Notes under the pieces: generated by a model
What the model saw: the letters and a program-made list of their open reading frames with translations, nothing else
Databases searched by the model: none
Told to the model about the DNA's origin: nothing
Shown here: one piece after another, positions 16,354-23,871 of the stretch
How positions within the stretch are numbered: position 1 is the stretch's first letter
Layout: each line of letters begins with the position of its first letter
Source: Saltatorellus ferox
GTDB taxonomy: Bacteria; Planctomycetota; UBA1135; GCA-002686595
Assembly: GCA_007751475.1 (NCBI GenBank)
Contig: CP036434.1
Span: forward strand, 62,001-126,000
Direction of reading: 5' to 3'
DNA: 64,000 nt
Position numbers and translations under genes: made by a program

Positions 16354-17427
16354 ATGTCGAAAGGTGTCTACGAAGCGCGGCTCGAGAAGGATCTTGCCTC
16401 CATCCGCAAGCGCATCCGCAAGATGGGCAAGAGCGTGGTCGCCGCCGTCCGGGACGCGACCCAGGCCGTACTGGACAGCGATACCGATCTCGCGACCGAC
16501 ATCGTCCTCGGGGACATGCCGATCAACCGACAGGCACGCGATCTCGACGAACGCTGCCACAGGTTCATCGCCCGTCACCTCCCGAGCGCCGGCCACCTGC
16601 GCTTCATCTCCTCGGCCATGCGTCTCTCCAAGACGCTGGAGCGGATCGGTGACTACGCGGCGACGATCGCCCGGGCAGGACTGCACTTCACCAAGAAGCC
16701 GCCCGAGATGCTGCGCCAGGACATCGAGCTCCTCGGCGGTCATGCGACGACCGTACTCCAGCAGTGCCTCGACGCCTACGACAAGGAGAGCGTCGTCGAA
16801 GCCCGCGCGAACCGCTCGGTCGTCAACAGGTACGGGGCCACCTTTGACAAGGTCTACGAAGATCTCCTGGAGGTGGGCCGTAGCGGCGAATACGCGATCG
16901 AGGATCTCTTCGCGCTGCACGCCATCGTGCACCGGCTCGAGCGCGTCATCCATATGGGGAAGAACATCTCCGAACAGACCCTGTTCACCCTGACGGGCGA
17001 GCGGAAGGGCGAGAAGACGTTCGATTTCCTCTTCGTCGACCGCGCTGGCGCGGGGGCAGCGCTCCTGGCCGCCCAGTTCTGCCGCAAGGCCTACCCCGAA
17101 GCGGGGACCTTCCGCTGCGCGGGCTGGGACGCGGCGGGTGAGCCCAACGAGACCTTCGTTCAGTTCGCGGACTCGAAGGGAATCGACCTGCGGGTCGCGG
17201 TTCCCGTCTCCTTCGACGACATCCGCGAAAACTTCGAGGACTTCGACTTCGTCATCGACCTGGAAGGGGGCATTCGCGAGCACATCCGGCGGGTTCCGTT
17301 TCACACGACGATCCTGAGCTGGCCCCTCACGGACAGTTCGGACCCCTCGGCCGTGCACAAGGAACTCGTGCCGAGGCTCAATGACCTCATGGAAGTGCTT
17401 CGAGGCGAGAGCGAGGACGACGGCTAG
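16354..17427 (+). CDS. PhoU-like protein fused to a degenerate LMW-phosphatase/ArsC-like domain
   Basis: This 357-residue protein is far longer than ordinary PhoU (about 220-240). Residues 1-215 are PhoU-like, with the motif LERIGDYAATIA near 95-106 and a second copy LERVIHMGKNISEQ near 195-208, where the metal-binding Asp of ERxxD is His200. Residues about 222-350 resemble the low-molecular-weight tyrosine phosphatase/arsenate reductase fold: FLFVDRAGAGAALLAAQF in place of the catalytic P-loop, then KGIDLR and LSWPLTDSSDPSAV. The P-loop cysteine position is D229 and the arginine is lost, so it is probably not a phosphatase. It may bind phosphate or a signalling partner. It lies between pstS and pstC. 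Confidence 0.8.
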   Translation: MSKGVYEARLEKDLASIRKRIRKMGKSVVAAVRDATQAVLDSDTDLATDIVLGDMPINRQARDLDERCHRFIARHLPSAGHLRFISSAMRLSKTLERIGDYAATIARAGLHFTKKPPEMLRQDIELLGGHATTVLQQCLDAYDKESVVEARANRSVVNRYGATFDKVYEDLLEVGRSGEYAIEDLFALHAIVHRLERVIHMGKNISEQTLFTLTGERKGEKTFDFLFVDRAGAGAALLAAQFCRKAYPEAGTFRCAGWDAAGEPNETFVQFADSKGIDLRVAVPVSFDDIRENFEDFDFVIDLEGGIREHIRRVPFHTTILSWPLTDSSDPSAVHKELVPRLNDLMEVLRGESEDDG

Positions 17428-17431
17428 ACCC

Positions 17432-18463
17432 ATGTCCGACAATACGGTCGACAATACCTCCTCCGGCACCCCCGCCCAGCCGCCGGGTAAGCCGCCGGGT
17501 AAGCCGCCGGGTAAGCCGCCGGGTCCGCCCTATGGCGGAACACCCAAGCGGCGGCGCGAGGACAGGCTGGAGGATCGGATCGATGCCGCTTGGATCTGGG
17601 ATCGTATCGCCAGGGCGACGATCTTCCTCGGTGGCATTTCGGCCATCGTTTTCGTCCTCGCGATCTTCCTCTTCATCGCCCGGGAAGGGCTCGGATTCGC
17701 GCTCTCGGAGCTTGATCTCGGGTACTTCTTCACGTCGCCGAACTGGCGCCCAACCAATGAGACCCCCCAGTTCGGTGCCCTGGCGCTGATTGCGGGCACC
17801 GCCAGCATCACGGGCCTCGCGATGCTCATCGCGGTTCCGTTCGCCCTGGGGGCGGCGATCTACATCGGCGAGTTCGCCACCGGGAAGACGCGGGAGACGC
17901 TGAAGGTCCTCGTCGAGCTGCTCGCAGCGACGCCTTCCGTGGTCTGGGGCTTCATCGGTCTTTCGATCATGAACCCGCTGATCATCGAGATGTTCGATGT
18001 CCCCATCGGCCTGACGGTGCTCAACGCGGGCATCATTCTGGGCTTGATGGCCGCACCGATCATGACGACGATCGCGGAGGACGCTCTCAAGGCGGTGCCG
18101 GACAGCTATCGTGAGGCGGCCGAGGCCATGGGCGCGACGCGCTGGCAGATCATTCGCCAGGTCGTGATCCCCTCCGCCAAGCACGGCCTCGTCGCGGCGA
18201 TCCTGCTTGGCGTGGGCCGCGGTTTCGGTGAAACCATGGCCGTTCTGATGGCTTCTGGCCACGCGATCAACATGCCGACGAGCCCCTTCGACTCGGCGCG
18301 CGCCCTGACCGCAACGATCGCCTCCGAGCTGGGCGAGACCGCCAACGGCTCCGAGCACTACCGAGTGCTGTTCACGCTTGGAATTTTTCTGTTCCTCGTG
18401 ACCTTCGTGATCAACCTTCTTGCGGATGTTCTCGTCCGCAAGGGAGACAAGAAACGATCATGA
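17432..18463 (+). CDS. pstC: Phosphate ABC transporter permease PstC
   Basis: This 343-residue inner-membrane permease has about six membrane segments from residue 60 onward. It carries the inner-membrane-component EAA loop EAAEAMGATRWQIIRQVVIP, which docks the ATPase, and a GRGFGETMAVLMASG segment typical of PstC. The first 45 residues are an unusual soluble, Pro/Gly/Lys-rich N-terminus with the repeat PPGK encoded by a 12-bp tandem array. ATG 17432 follows the PhoU-fusion stop by four bases. The stop overlaps pstA as ATGA. Confidence 0.93.
   Translation: MSDNTVDNTSSGTPAQPPGKPPGKPPGKPPGPPYGGTPKRRREDRLEDRIDAAWIWDRIARATIFLGGISAIVFVLAIFLFIAREGLGFALSELDLGYFFTSPNWRPTNETPQFGALALIAGTASITGLAMLIAVPFALGAAIYIGEFATGKTRETLKVLVELLAATPSVVWGFIGLSIMNPLIIEMFDVPIGLTVLNAGIILGLMAAPIMTTIAEDALKAVPDSYREAAEAMGATRWQIIRQVVIPSAKHGLVAAILLGVGRGFGETMAVLMASGHAINMPTSPFDSARALTATIASELGETANGSEHYRVLFTLGIFLFLVTFVINLLADVLVRKGDKKRS
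17479..17524 (+). repeat. 12-bp tandem repeat encoding PPGK units in PstC
   Basis: The unit GCCGCCGGGTAA is repeated almost four times (17479, 17491, 17503 and a partial copy at 17515). Each unit is in frame and encodes Pro-Pro-Gly-Lys near the PstC N-terminus. Slippage would lengthen or shorten the cytoplasmic tail without a frameshift. Confidence 0.92.
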
Positions 18464-19350
18464 GCGACGCCATCAAGAACGGGTTCCAGGCGGCGCCCCT
18501 GGATCGGAGAAACCAGCGCAATCAGCGCGTCTTCCGACTGCTCTTCCTGACGATGACGGTCATCCTGATCGTGCCGGTCGTCGTCATTCTGGCCCTGCTC
18601 ACGATCAAGGGAGCTCCCGCGCTGTCGTGGGGCTTCTTCACGGAGTCGCCCAAGAATGGACTCACCGAAGGCGGGATCTTTCCGGCGCTCGTGGGAACGC
18701 TCTGGCTCGTGGCGGTCGCCCTCGTGGCCTCCGTGCCCCTCGGCGTCGCCGCGGCGATCTACCTGTCCGAGTACGCCAAGGACAATCTGCTGACGCGCCT
18801 CATCAACCTGGCGATCATCAACCTCGCTGGCGTGCCGTCCATCGTGCACGCTCTCTTCGGGCTTGGTGCCTTCGTGCTGTTCTTCAAGTTCGGTACGAGC
18901 ATCCTGGCGGCCAGTCTGACGCTGGCGATCATGACCCTGCCCGTGGTGATCGTCTCGACGCGTGAGGCGCTCCAGTCGGTGCCGCAGTCCTTCCGGCTCG
19001 CCTGCTGGAGCCTCGGCGCCACCCGCTGGCAGACGATCCGCAAGGTGGTCCTTCCGAACTCGATCAGCGGCATCTTGACCGGAGTCATCCTGGAGGTCTC
19101 GCGTACCGTGGGTGAGACCGCGCCGATCATGTTCACCGGAGCCGTGTTCTTCCTTCCGTTCCTGCCCCAGAGCGTGATGGACCAGACGATGGCGATGTCG
19201 CTGCACCTCTACAACGTGGCGACGCAGGTCCCTGACATTCCGGAAGCGCTCCCGTTCGGCGTGGCCCTTTCGCTCATCCTGATGGTCCTCCTCCTGAACT
19301 CCGTTTCCATCGCCTTCCGCGTGCACCTTCGGAGAGTGAAGAAGTGGTGA
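18460..19350 (+). CDS. pstA: Phosphate ABC transporter permease PstA
   Basis: This 296-residue protein has about six hydrophobic segments. PstA-specific sequence is visible: an ALVGTLWLVAVALVASVPLGV helix, IINLAGVPSIVHALFGLG, an EAA loop SFRLACWSLGATRWQTIRKV, and SRTVGETAPIMFTGA. It pairs with PstC to form the phosphate channel. The ATG overlaps the pstC stop as ATGA, and its stop lies inside the first pstB, so pstC-pstA-pstB1-pstB2 are tightly coupled. Confidence 0.93.
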   Translation: MSDAIKNGFQAAPLDRRNQRNQRVFRLLFLTMTVILIVPVVVILALLTIKGAPALSWGFFTESPKNGLTEGGIFPALVGTLWLVAVALVASVPLGVAAAIYLSEYAKDNLLTRLINLAIINLAGVPSIVHALFGLGAFVLFFKFGTSILAASLTLAIMTLPVVIVSTREALQSVPQSFRLACWSLGATRWQTIRKVVLPNSISGILTGVILEVSRTVGETAPIMFTGAVFFLPFLPQSVMDQTMAMSLHLYNVATQVPDIPEALPFGVALSLILMVLLLNSVSIAFRVHLRRVKKW

Positions 19351-20111
19351 GCAAGGACCGCATCAAGCTCGAGGTCAAGGACCTCGAGATCCGCTACGGC
19401 AGCCACGTAGCCCTCCAAGGGGCCACGCTGAACATTCGTGAGAACGAGATCTTCGGCATCATCGGCCCGGCCAACAGCGGCAAGACCTCCTTCCTGCGTG
19501 CGATCAACCGCATGGACGAGATGACCTCGGGGATGCGCGTGAAGGGAACGCTTGAGTTCAACGGCAAGGACGTCAGCCAGTGGCGGAACCTCTACGCGCT
19601 CCGGAGCCGGATCGGCGTCGTCTTCCCGCTCCCCGTGGGCCTGCCCATGTCGGTCTACGACAATGTGGCCTTCGCCGCGAAGCTCCGCGGCGTCAAGGGC
19701 AAGGCGAACCTCGACGAGGTGGTCGAGCGCTGTCTCACGCGTGCGGCGCTGTGGGACGAGGTCAAGGATCGTCTCGACTCGCTCGGAAGCCTGCTCTCGG
19801 GGGGCCAGCAACAGCGCCTGACCATCGCACGAGCGCTTTCCCAGGACCCCGAGCTGCTCCTGCTCGACGAGTTCTCCATCGCGGTCGATCCGGTCACGAC
19901 GATGCGCATCGAAGAGGTTCTCAAGGACCTCAAGAAGGAGATGACGATCGTGCTCGTGACCAACCTGGTCCAGCAGGCCCGCCGACTCGCGGATCGAACG
20001 GCTCTCTTCCTCGCTGGCGAGGTCGTCGAGGTCGGGAAGACGAAGCGCCTCTTCGGCGGCGCTGCCACGGATCAACGAACCACCGACTACATCGAGGGGC
20101 GCTTTGGTTAG
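19344..20111 (+). CDS. PstB-like ATPase subunit 1 with degenerate Q- and H-loops
   Basis: This 255-residue ABC ATPase is clearly PstB-like, but several catalytic motifs are altered. Walker A is GPANSGKT (41-48), the signature LSGGQ is intact at 151-155 and Walker B LLLLDE with the catalytic Glu is at 171-176. However, the Q-loop glutamine is Pro95 (VVFPLP for VFQKP) and the switch histidine is Asn207 (VTNLVQQ for VTHNMQQ). The D-loop reads IAVD for SALD. It overlaps pstA by 7 bases with a GTG start (GTG at 19347 is also possible) and is followed by a second, complementary pstB. It probably forms a heterodimer in which this subunit lends its signature to the partner's ATP. Confidence 0.88.
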   Translation: MVSKDRIKLEVKDLEIRYGSHVALQGATLNIRENEIFGIIGPANSGKTSFLRAINRMDEMTSGMRVKGTLEFNGKDVSQWRNLYALRSRIGVVFPLPVGLPMSVYDNVAFAAKLRGVKGKANLDEVVERCLTRAALWDEVKDRLDSLGSLLSGGQQQRLTIARALSQDPELLLLDEFSIAVDPVTTMRIEEVLKDLKKEMTIVLVTNLVQQARRLADRTALFLAGEVVEVGKTKRLFGGAATDQRTTDYIEGRFG

Positions 20112-20910
20112 CGATACGACATCGACGGCCGCAGCGACGGCAACAGGGAAGGCCAAGGCCATCCAGACCCGGAAGCTCAACCTCTGGTACGGGAGCTTCC
20201 AGGCGCTCTTCGACGTGGACATCGATGTGGTCCAGGGGAAGGTGACGTCGCTCATCGGCCCGAGCGGCTGCGGGAAGTCCACGCTTCTGCGCTCGATCAA
20301 TCGGATCAACGAACGCCTCGGGTACGTGCGGACGACCGGAACCATCGAAGTGATGGGGCACAACGTGCTCGATCCATCCGTGGAGCTGACCCAGCTACGC
20401 CGCGCGGCAGGCATGGTCTTTCAGCGCCCGAACCCGCTGCCACTTTCGATCCGCGACAATCTCTTGTTCGCCTATCGACTGGATCGCGGCGGCAAGGGAT
20501 CGCGTTCCGACGAAGACGAGGTGGTCGAGAAGGCGCTAAAGGAAGTGCTCCTCTGGGATCAGGTCAAAGATCGGCTCCTGCAGAAGGCGACCGAGCTCTC
20601 GCTGGAGGAGCAGCAGAAGCTGTGTATCGCGCGTCTCCTGCCCGTGAAGCCGAGCGTGCTCCTGATGGACGAGCCCTGCTCCGCGCTGGACCCCGAGGCG
20701 ACGCGCGCGGTCGAGGATCTCTTGTGGCAGCTTCGCGGGGAATACTCGATCCTGATCGTGACCCACAACATGGCGCAGGCTCGCCGTGCGAGCGACGAGT
20801 GCATCTTCATGCTCATGGGGAAGGTCGTCGAGCACTCGGCGACGGTCGAGATGTTCGTGACGCCCAAGCACCAGGAGACGGCCGACTATCTCGAAGGCCG
20901 CTTCGGGTAG
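20104..20910 (+). CDS. pstB: PstB-like ATPase subunit 2 with degenerate signature motif
   Basis: This 268-residue ABC ATPase has the PstB motifs that subunit 1 lacks: Walker A GPSGCGKST (52-60), Q107 in VFQRPNP, Walker B VLLMDEPCSALDP and the switch His221 in VTHNMAQ. Its signature is changed to LSLEE (165-169) where LSGGQ is expected, though QQKLCIAR follows. So only the composite site made by this subunit's core and subunit 1's signature would be fully consensus. The only suitable start is TTG 20104, overlapping the upstream stop by 8 bases. It is the last gene before a strong terminator. Confidence 0.9.
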   Translation: MVSDTTSTAAATATGKAKAIQTRKLNLWYGSFQALFDVDIDVVQGKVTSLIGPSGCGKSTLLRSINRINERLGYVRTTGTIEVMGHNVLDPSVELTQLRRAAGMVFQRPNPLPLSIRDNLLFAYRLDRGGKGSRSDEDEVVEKALKEVLLWDQVKDRLLQKATELSLEEQQKLCIARLLPVKPSVLLMDEPCSALDPEATRAVEDLLWQLRGEYSILIVTHNMAQARRASDECIFMLMGKVVEHSATVEMFVTPKHQETADYLEGRFG

Positions 20911-20923
20911 TTGCGGCCTCTGG

Positions 20924-20976
20924 CTTCGGTCCTGGCTCTGGCCCTTCCTTCATGAGAGGGGCCAGAGCCACCGAAG
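20924..20976. terminator. Bidirectional terminator-like hairpin between the pst operon and the porin
   Basis: Perfect 12-bp arms TGGCTCTGGCCC (20933-20944) and GGGCCAGAGCCA (20959-20970) enclose a 14-base loop. The stem is extended below by CTTCGG (20924-20929) and CCGAAG (20971-20976) across a 3-base bulge. There is no T-run. It fills the gap between two convergent stops and is well placed to end transcription from both sides. Confidence 0.8.
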
Positions 20977-20977
20977 A

Positions 20978-22363
20978 TCAGAAGTCGATCCGGAGACGAA
21001 CGCCGAGGACTTCGTAGTCGCCTCCGTCGAAGAGCTGGCCACCCACCTCTTCATCGCGCTGGGAGATCTCGCCCCGGATGTAGTTGAGCTGCATGCTCGC
21101 GTTGGCGTTCCAGTACCAGTTGACGCCGAGCGAGAGCGACTCTCCGCGCCCGCCGAGGATGTCCCTGTTCGAGAAGTCCGCCACGGAGTAGCGCGCGGCG
21201 ATCTGCCAGGCTCCCTTTCCAACCCCAGGGGCGAAGTTCTTGCTCGGCTTCGGGCGTCCGAGCGTGCCGGTCCTTCGATCCCAGACCATGTACTCGCCCG
21301 TGAGGAAGTGTGCGAGCTGGACGTAGCCGCCCGCGAACTGGAGATCACGCGCATCGTCGCGCTCCACCCAGGTGTTCATGTACTCACCGACGAGCTGCGT
21401 CGGACCGATGTTGTAGACACCTTCGACCGCGGCGATCTCGTACTGATCCGTCCCGGTGATCCGCGAGGTGTCCAGCCAGCGCGCGTCGGTTCGGGCCTCG
21501 GGGCGCGTGCGGAAGCGCGCCTCGTTGTCGCTGGCATCCCCGTTCGGGAACGCCACGGTTCCGGAGACGGCCCAGTGGGCGTAGTCGCGGCCGTCGTTCT
21601 CCCACATGGCGGTGTTCGCGATGCGGGCGGCGAACTCGGGTTGGAAGGTATCGCCGCTGATCTGGCCCGTGGTGGCGAAGTTCTCCAGGTGGAAGCCGCC
21701 GTAGCGCCAGTTCCAGGCCAGGTCTTCGGATTGGCCGTAGGCCACCACGCCGAATCGACGCGCGTCCTGGTTCAGGGCCTCGACGACGTAGGGCCGCTCG
21801 ATGAACACGTTGTAGCGGCTGGAGTTCAGGTGATCGAGACCGTACGGGCGCTTCTGGTTGCCGATCAGGAGCCGCTGGCTTCCAGGAAGGTCTTCGAAGC
21901 CGATGACCATGTCCTTGAAGGCGAAGGCGTCCGGGAGGCCGAAGTCGATCTCGATCTTGTAGTTCATCGAGTCCTTCACCTTGCCCGAAACGCCGATTCG
22001 AGCGCGGCGGAAGAGGGTCCGGTTTTGGACATCCTGATCCGGGGCGCCGTTCTCGAAGACGGAGATGGCCCCGTCGGAGCTCGGGTAGGTCCAGTTGTCG
22101 ATGTGGATACGGCCAAAGACCTTCATGGTCCCACGAGTGCTGCCAATCGTCGGTGTCGTCTCGAGGCGTGCGGTCAGCTCGTCGATCTGCTCCTGGAGAT
22201 TGAGCAACCTGTTGTGGACCTCGGTGGGGACCTCGGTGGGCGCCTCCTGGGGCGCCTGGAGCTCCTGGGCGACGGCGGGGCCCGCCAGGGAGGGTAGAGA
22301 GGCGAGACCGAGGGCGGCCGCGCGACGGCTCCAGAGCGCTGGAGTGATACGGCGCCTTTGCAC
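20978..22363 (-). CDS. Phosphate-selective porin (OprP/OprO type)
   Basis: The mature protein is an outer-membrane barrel of the phosphate-porin family: a coiled-coil N-terminus (LLNLQEQIDELTARLE), then FGRIHIDNW, FRRARIGVSGKVKDSMNYKI and the closing LGVRLRIDF with terminal Phe. It should let phosphate cross the outer membrane to PstS. The GTG at 22363 is chosen because it puts the signal sequence (RRAAALGLASLPSLAGPAVAQE) at the N-terminus. An in-frame ATG at 22486 would add 41 non-hydrophobic residues and start almost at the predicted transcription start. Pho-box-like repeats lie at 22508-22536. The gene converges on the pst operon. Confidence 0.85.
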   Translation of the reverse strand: MQRRRITPALWSRRAAALGLASLPSLAGPAVAQELQAPQEAPTEVPTEVHNRLLNLQEQIDELTARLETTPTIGSTRGTMKVFGRIHIDNWTYPSSDGAISVFENGAPDQDVQNRTLFRRARIGVSGKVKDSMNYKIEIDFGLPDAFAFKDMVIGFEDLPGSQRLLIGNQKRPYGLDHLNSSRYNVFIERPYVVEALNQDARRFGVVAYGQSEDLAWNWRYGGFHLENFATTGQISGDTFQPEFAARIANTAMWENDGRDYAHWAVSGTVAFPNGDASDNEARFRTRPEARTDARWLDTSRITGTDQYEIAAVEGVYNIGPTQLVGEYMNTWVERDDARDLQFAGGYVQLAHFLTGEYMVWDRRTGTLGRPKPSKNFAPGVGKGAWQIAARYSVADFSNRDILGGRGESLSLGVNWYWNANASMQLNYIRGEISQRDEEVGGQLFDGGDYEVLGVRLRIDF

Positions 22364-22507
22364 GGCCTTGAGAGTGGGGGGAGAGAGGTGGGGCAACGAA
22401 TTGATCCTGTATTGATGAAGTCGCGATCGACCGACTCGGAGGTGCCGTTCCTGGGGGGAGGCAGCGTTCGAGGCGGGATTGAACATTGCGCGCGTGTGGC
22501 TGCGCGC

Positions 22508-22536
22508 AAAGGTCGCATCAAGGGATGGTTAAGGCA
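22508..22536 (-). promoter_or_regulatory. Pho-box-like direct repeats upstream of the phosphate porin
   Basis: Read on the minus strand, three 7-bp boxes TGCCTTA, TCCCTTG and GACCTTT are spaced by 4-bp ACCA and ATGC, an 11-bp period. They match the boxes before pstS (TTCCTTG/TTCCCTG) at the CC-T core and in spacing. The rest of the 308-base gap between the porin and the FHA-reductase gene (22364-22671) shows no other clear feature. Confidence 0.68.
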
Positions 22537-22671
22537 TCCATGGCCAGCTCCTCCGCCACCGGGGGATGAAAGTCCCATGAGCGGGGGGGCGCAGGGATCG
22601 AATCCAGTGCGCGAGGGAGAATTGCGTCTTGCTACTCTCTCGCCCTCATCCCTCCGGGAAGAGCCACCACC

Positions 22672-23856
22672 ATGATTCGAGTAACCGTCAAGAGGGAGGG
22701 TGAGCCGGCCGAGCAGCTGACCGTTCAGGGAGAGATCACGATCGGCTGCGTGACGGGTCGTGACATCCTCTTGGACGATCCTCAGATATCCCGTCTGCAC
22801 GCGGTCGTACGCGAGGAGAACGGCGACTGCATCGTGGTCGACCGGGAGAGCCTCAACGGCACGGTGATCGGTGGCTATCCCGTCGTGGCGAACGAGCCGA
22901 CGCCGTGGCGACCGGGTGAGGCCATGGTGATCCGTGGGTACACCCTGGTATACGGACCTCCAGAAGAGGGCCGGGATCCAGCGTTGGAGGTGGAATCCGA
23001 GCCGATCGTGGAGTTCCTTCCAGGGTTCGAGGTGCGTCGCTCGTCTGCCGCGGAGCACCCACGGCCTGGACTCCTTCGGACGGAGCTGCTCCGTCAGCCG
23101 CCGTCGAACTCGCGCTGGGACTGCGGCACCACCACCCTCGTCGTTCTCGATCTCTACCAGGAGACGCGCGACGCCTGGACCCTTCGCCTCGGGGACGGCC
23201 CGCACCAGGGAGCGGCCCAGGAGCCCTTCTTGTTCGAACCGGGGCAGTTCGTCGGCCTGGTGCTCGAGGTCGACGGCCAGCGCGTGGTTCGCTGGTGCGG
23301 TATTTCCTCATCTCCTTCCCGGCCCCTCTTGCTGGACGTCACGGTTCAGCGCGCGCCGGGAGAGACCGACGCCACCTGGCCCCCGGGGCAGCTTCGCATT
23401 GGGGACCGTGTGGAGACGCGGGCGCCCGCTGGCGAATTCTCTCTCTTTCGATATCCGTCCGAGAAGGTGCTGCTCCTCGCCGGAGGATCCGGGATGGTTC
23501 CTCTGATGTCCATGCTTCGCTGGATCGTGGACGTCTCGGCGCCCGTCGACGTCGTCGTGCTCTATTCGGCGCGGACGACGGAGGACGTGATCTTCGCGCG
23601 CGAACTCGAGTCCATCGCCGCTCGTTTCCCGAGGGTGGCGATCACCGTCACGACGACGAGCCAGCGGATGCCCACCCACGGCTGGCTCGGGCTGCGAGGC
23701 CGGATCGATCGACCGAAGCTGGAGGCGGCCGTTCCGGATCTGGCGGAGCGCGAAGCGTACGTCTGCGGCTCCGTGCCTTTCGTCACGGCGATGGGAGAGC
23801 ACCTCCTGGAGCTGGGCCTTCCGGAAGAGCGCCTGCACCAGCAGAGAGCGCTGTAG
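22672..23856 (+). CDS. FHA domain fused to a ferredoxin-NADP reductase-like flavoprotein
   Basis: This 394-residue protein joins two domains not usually found together. Residues 1-100 are an FHA fold with S40-x-x-H43 in QISRLHAVV and NG at 62-63, the phosphothreonine-recognition elements, although the usual arginine after the first glycine is Cys26. After a linker, residues about 155-394 are an FNR-type oxidoreductase: FEPGQFVGLVLE, the FAD motif RWCGISSSP, the nucleotide-binding VLLLAGGSGMVPLMSMLR and YVCGSVPFV. No ferredoxin domain follows. A phosphorylation-controlled electron-transfer enzyme is the simple reading. The ATG at 22672 has no strong ribosome site. Confidence 0.82.
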   Translation: MIRVTVKREGEPAEQLTVQGEITIGCVTGRDILLDDPQISRLHAVVREENGDCIVVDRESLNGTVIGGYPVVANEPTPWRPGEAMVIRGYTLVYGPPEEGRDPALEVESEPIVEFLPGFEVRRSSAAEHPRPGLLRTELLRQPPSNSRWDCGTTTLVVLDLYQETRDAWTLRLGDGPHQGAAQEPFLFEPGQFVGLVLEVDGQRVVRWCGISSSPSRPLLLDVTVQRAPGETDATWPPGQLRIGDRVETRAPAGEFSLFRYPSEKVLLLAGGSGMVPLMSMLRWIVDVSAPVDVVVLYSARTTEDVIFARELESIAARFPRVAITVTTTSQRMPTHGWLGLRGRIDRPKLEAAVPDLAEREAYVCGSVPFVTAMGEHLLELGLPEERLHQQRAL

Positions 23857-23871
23857 CTGACGTCTCCTACT

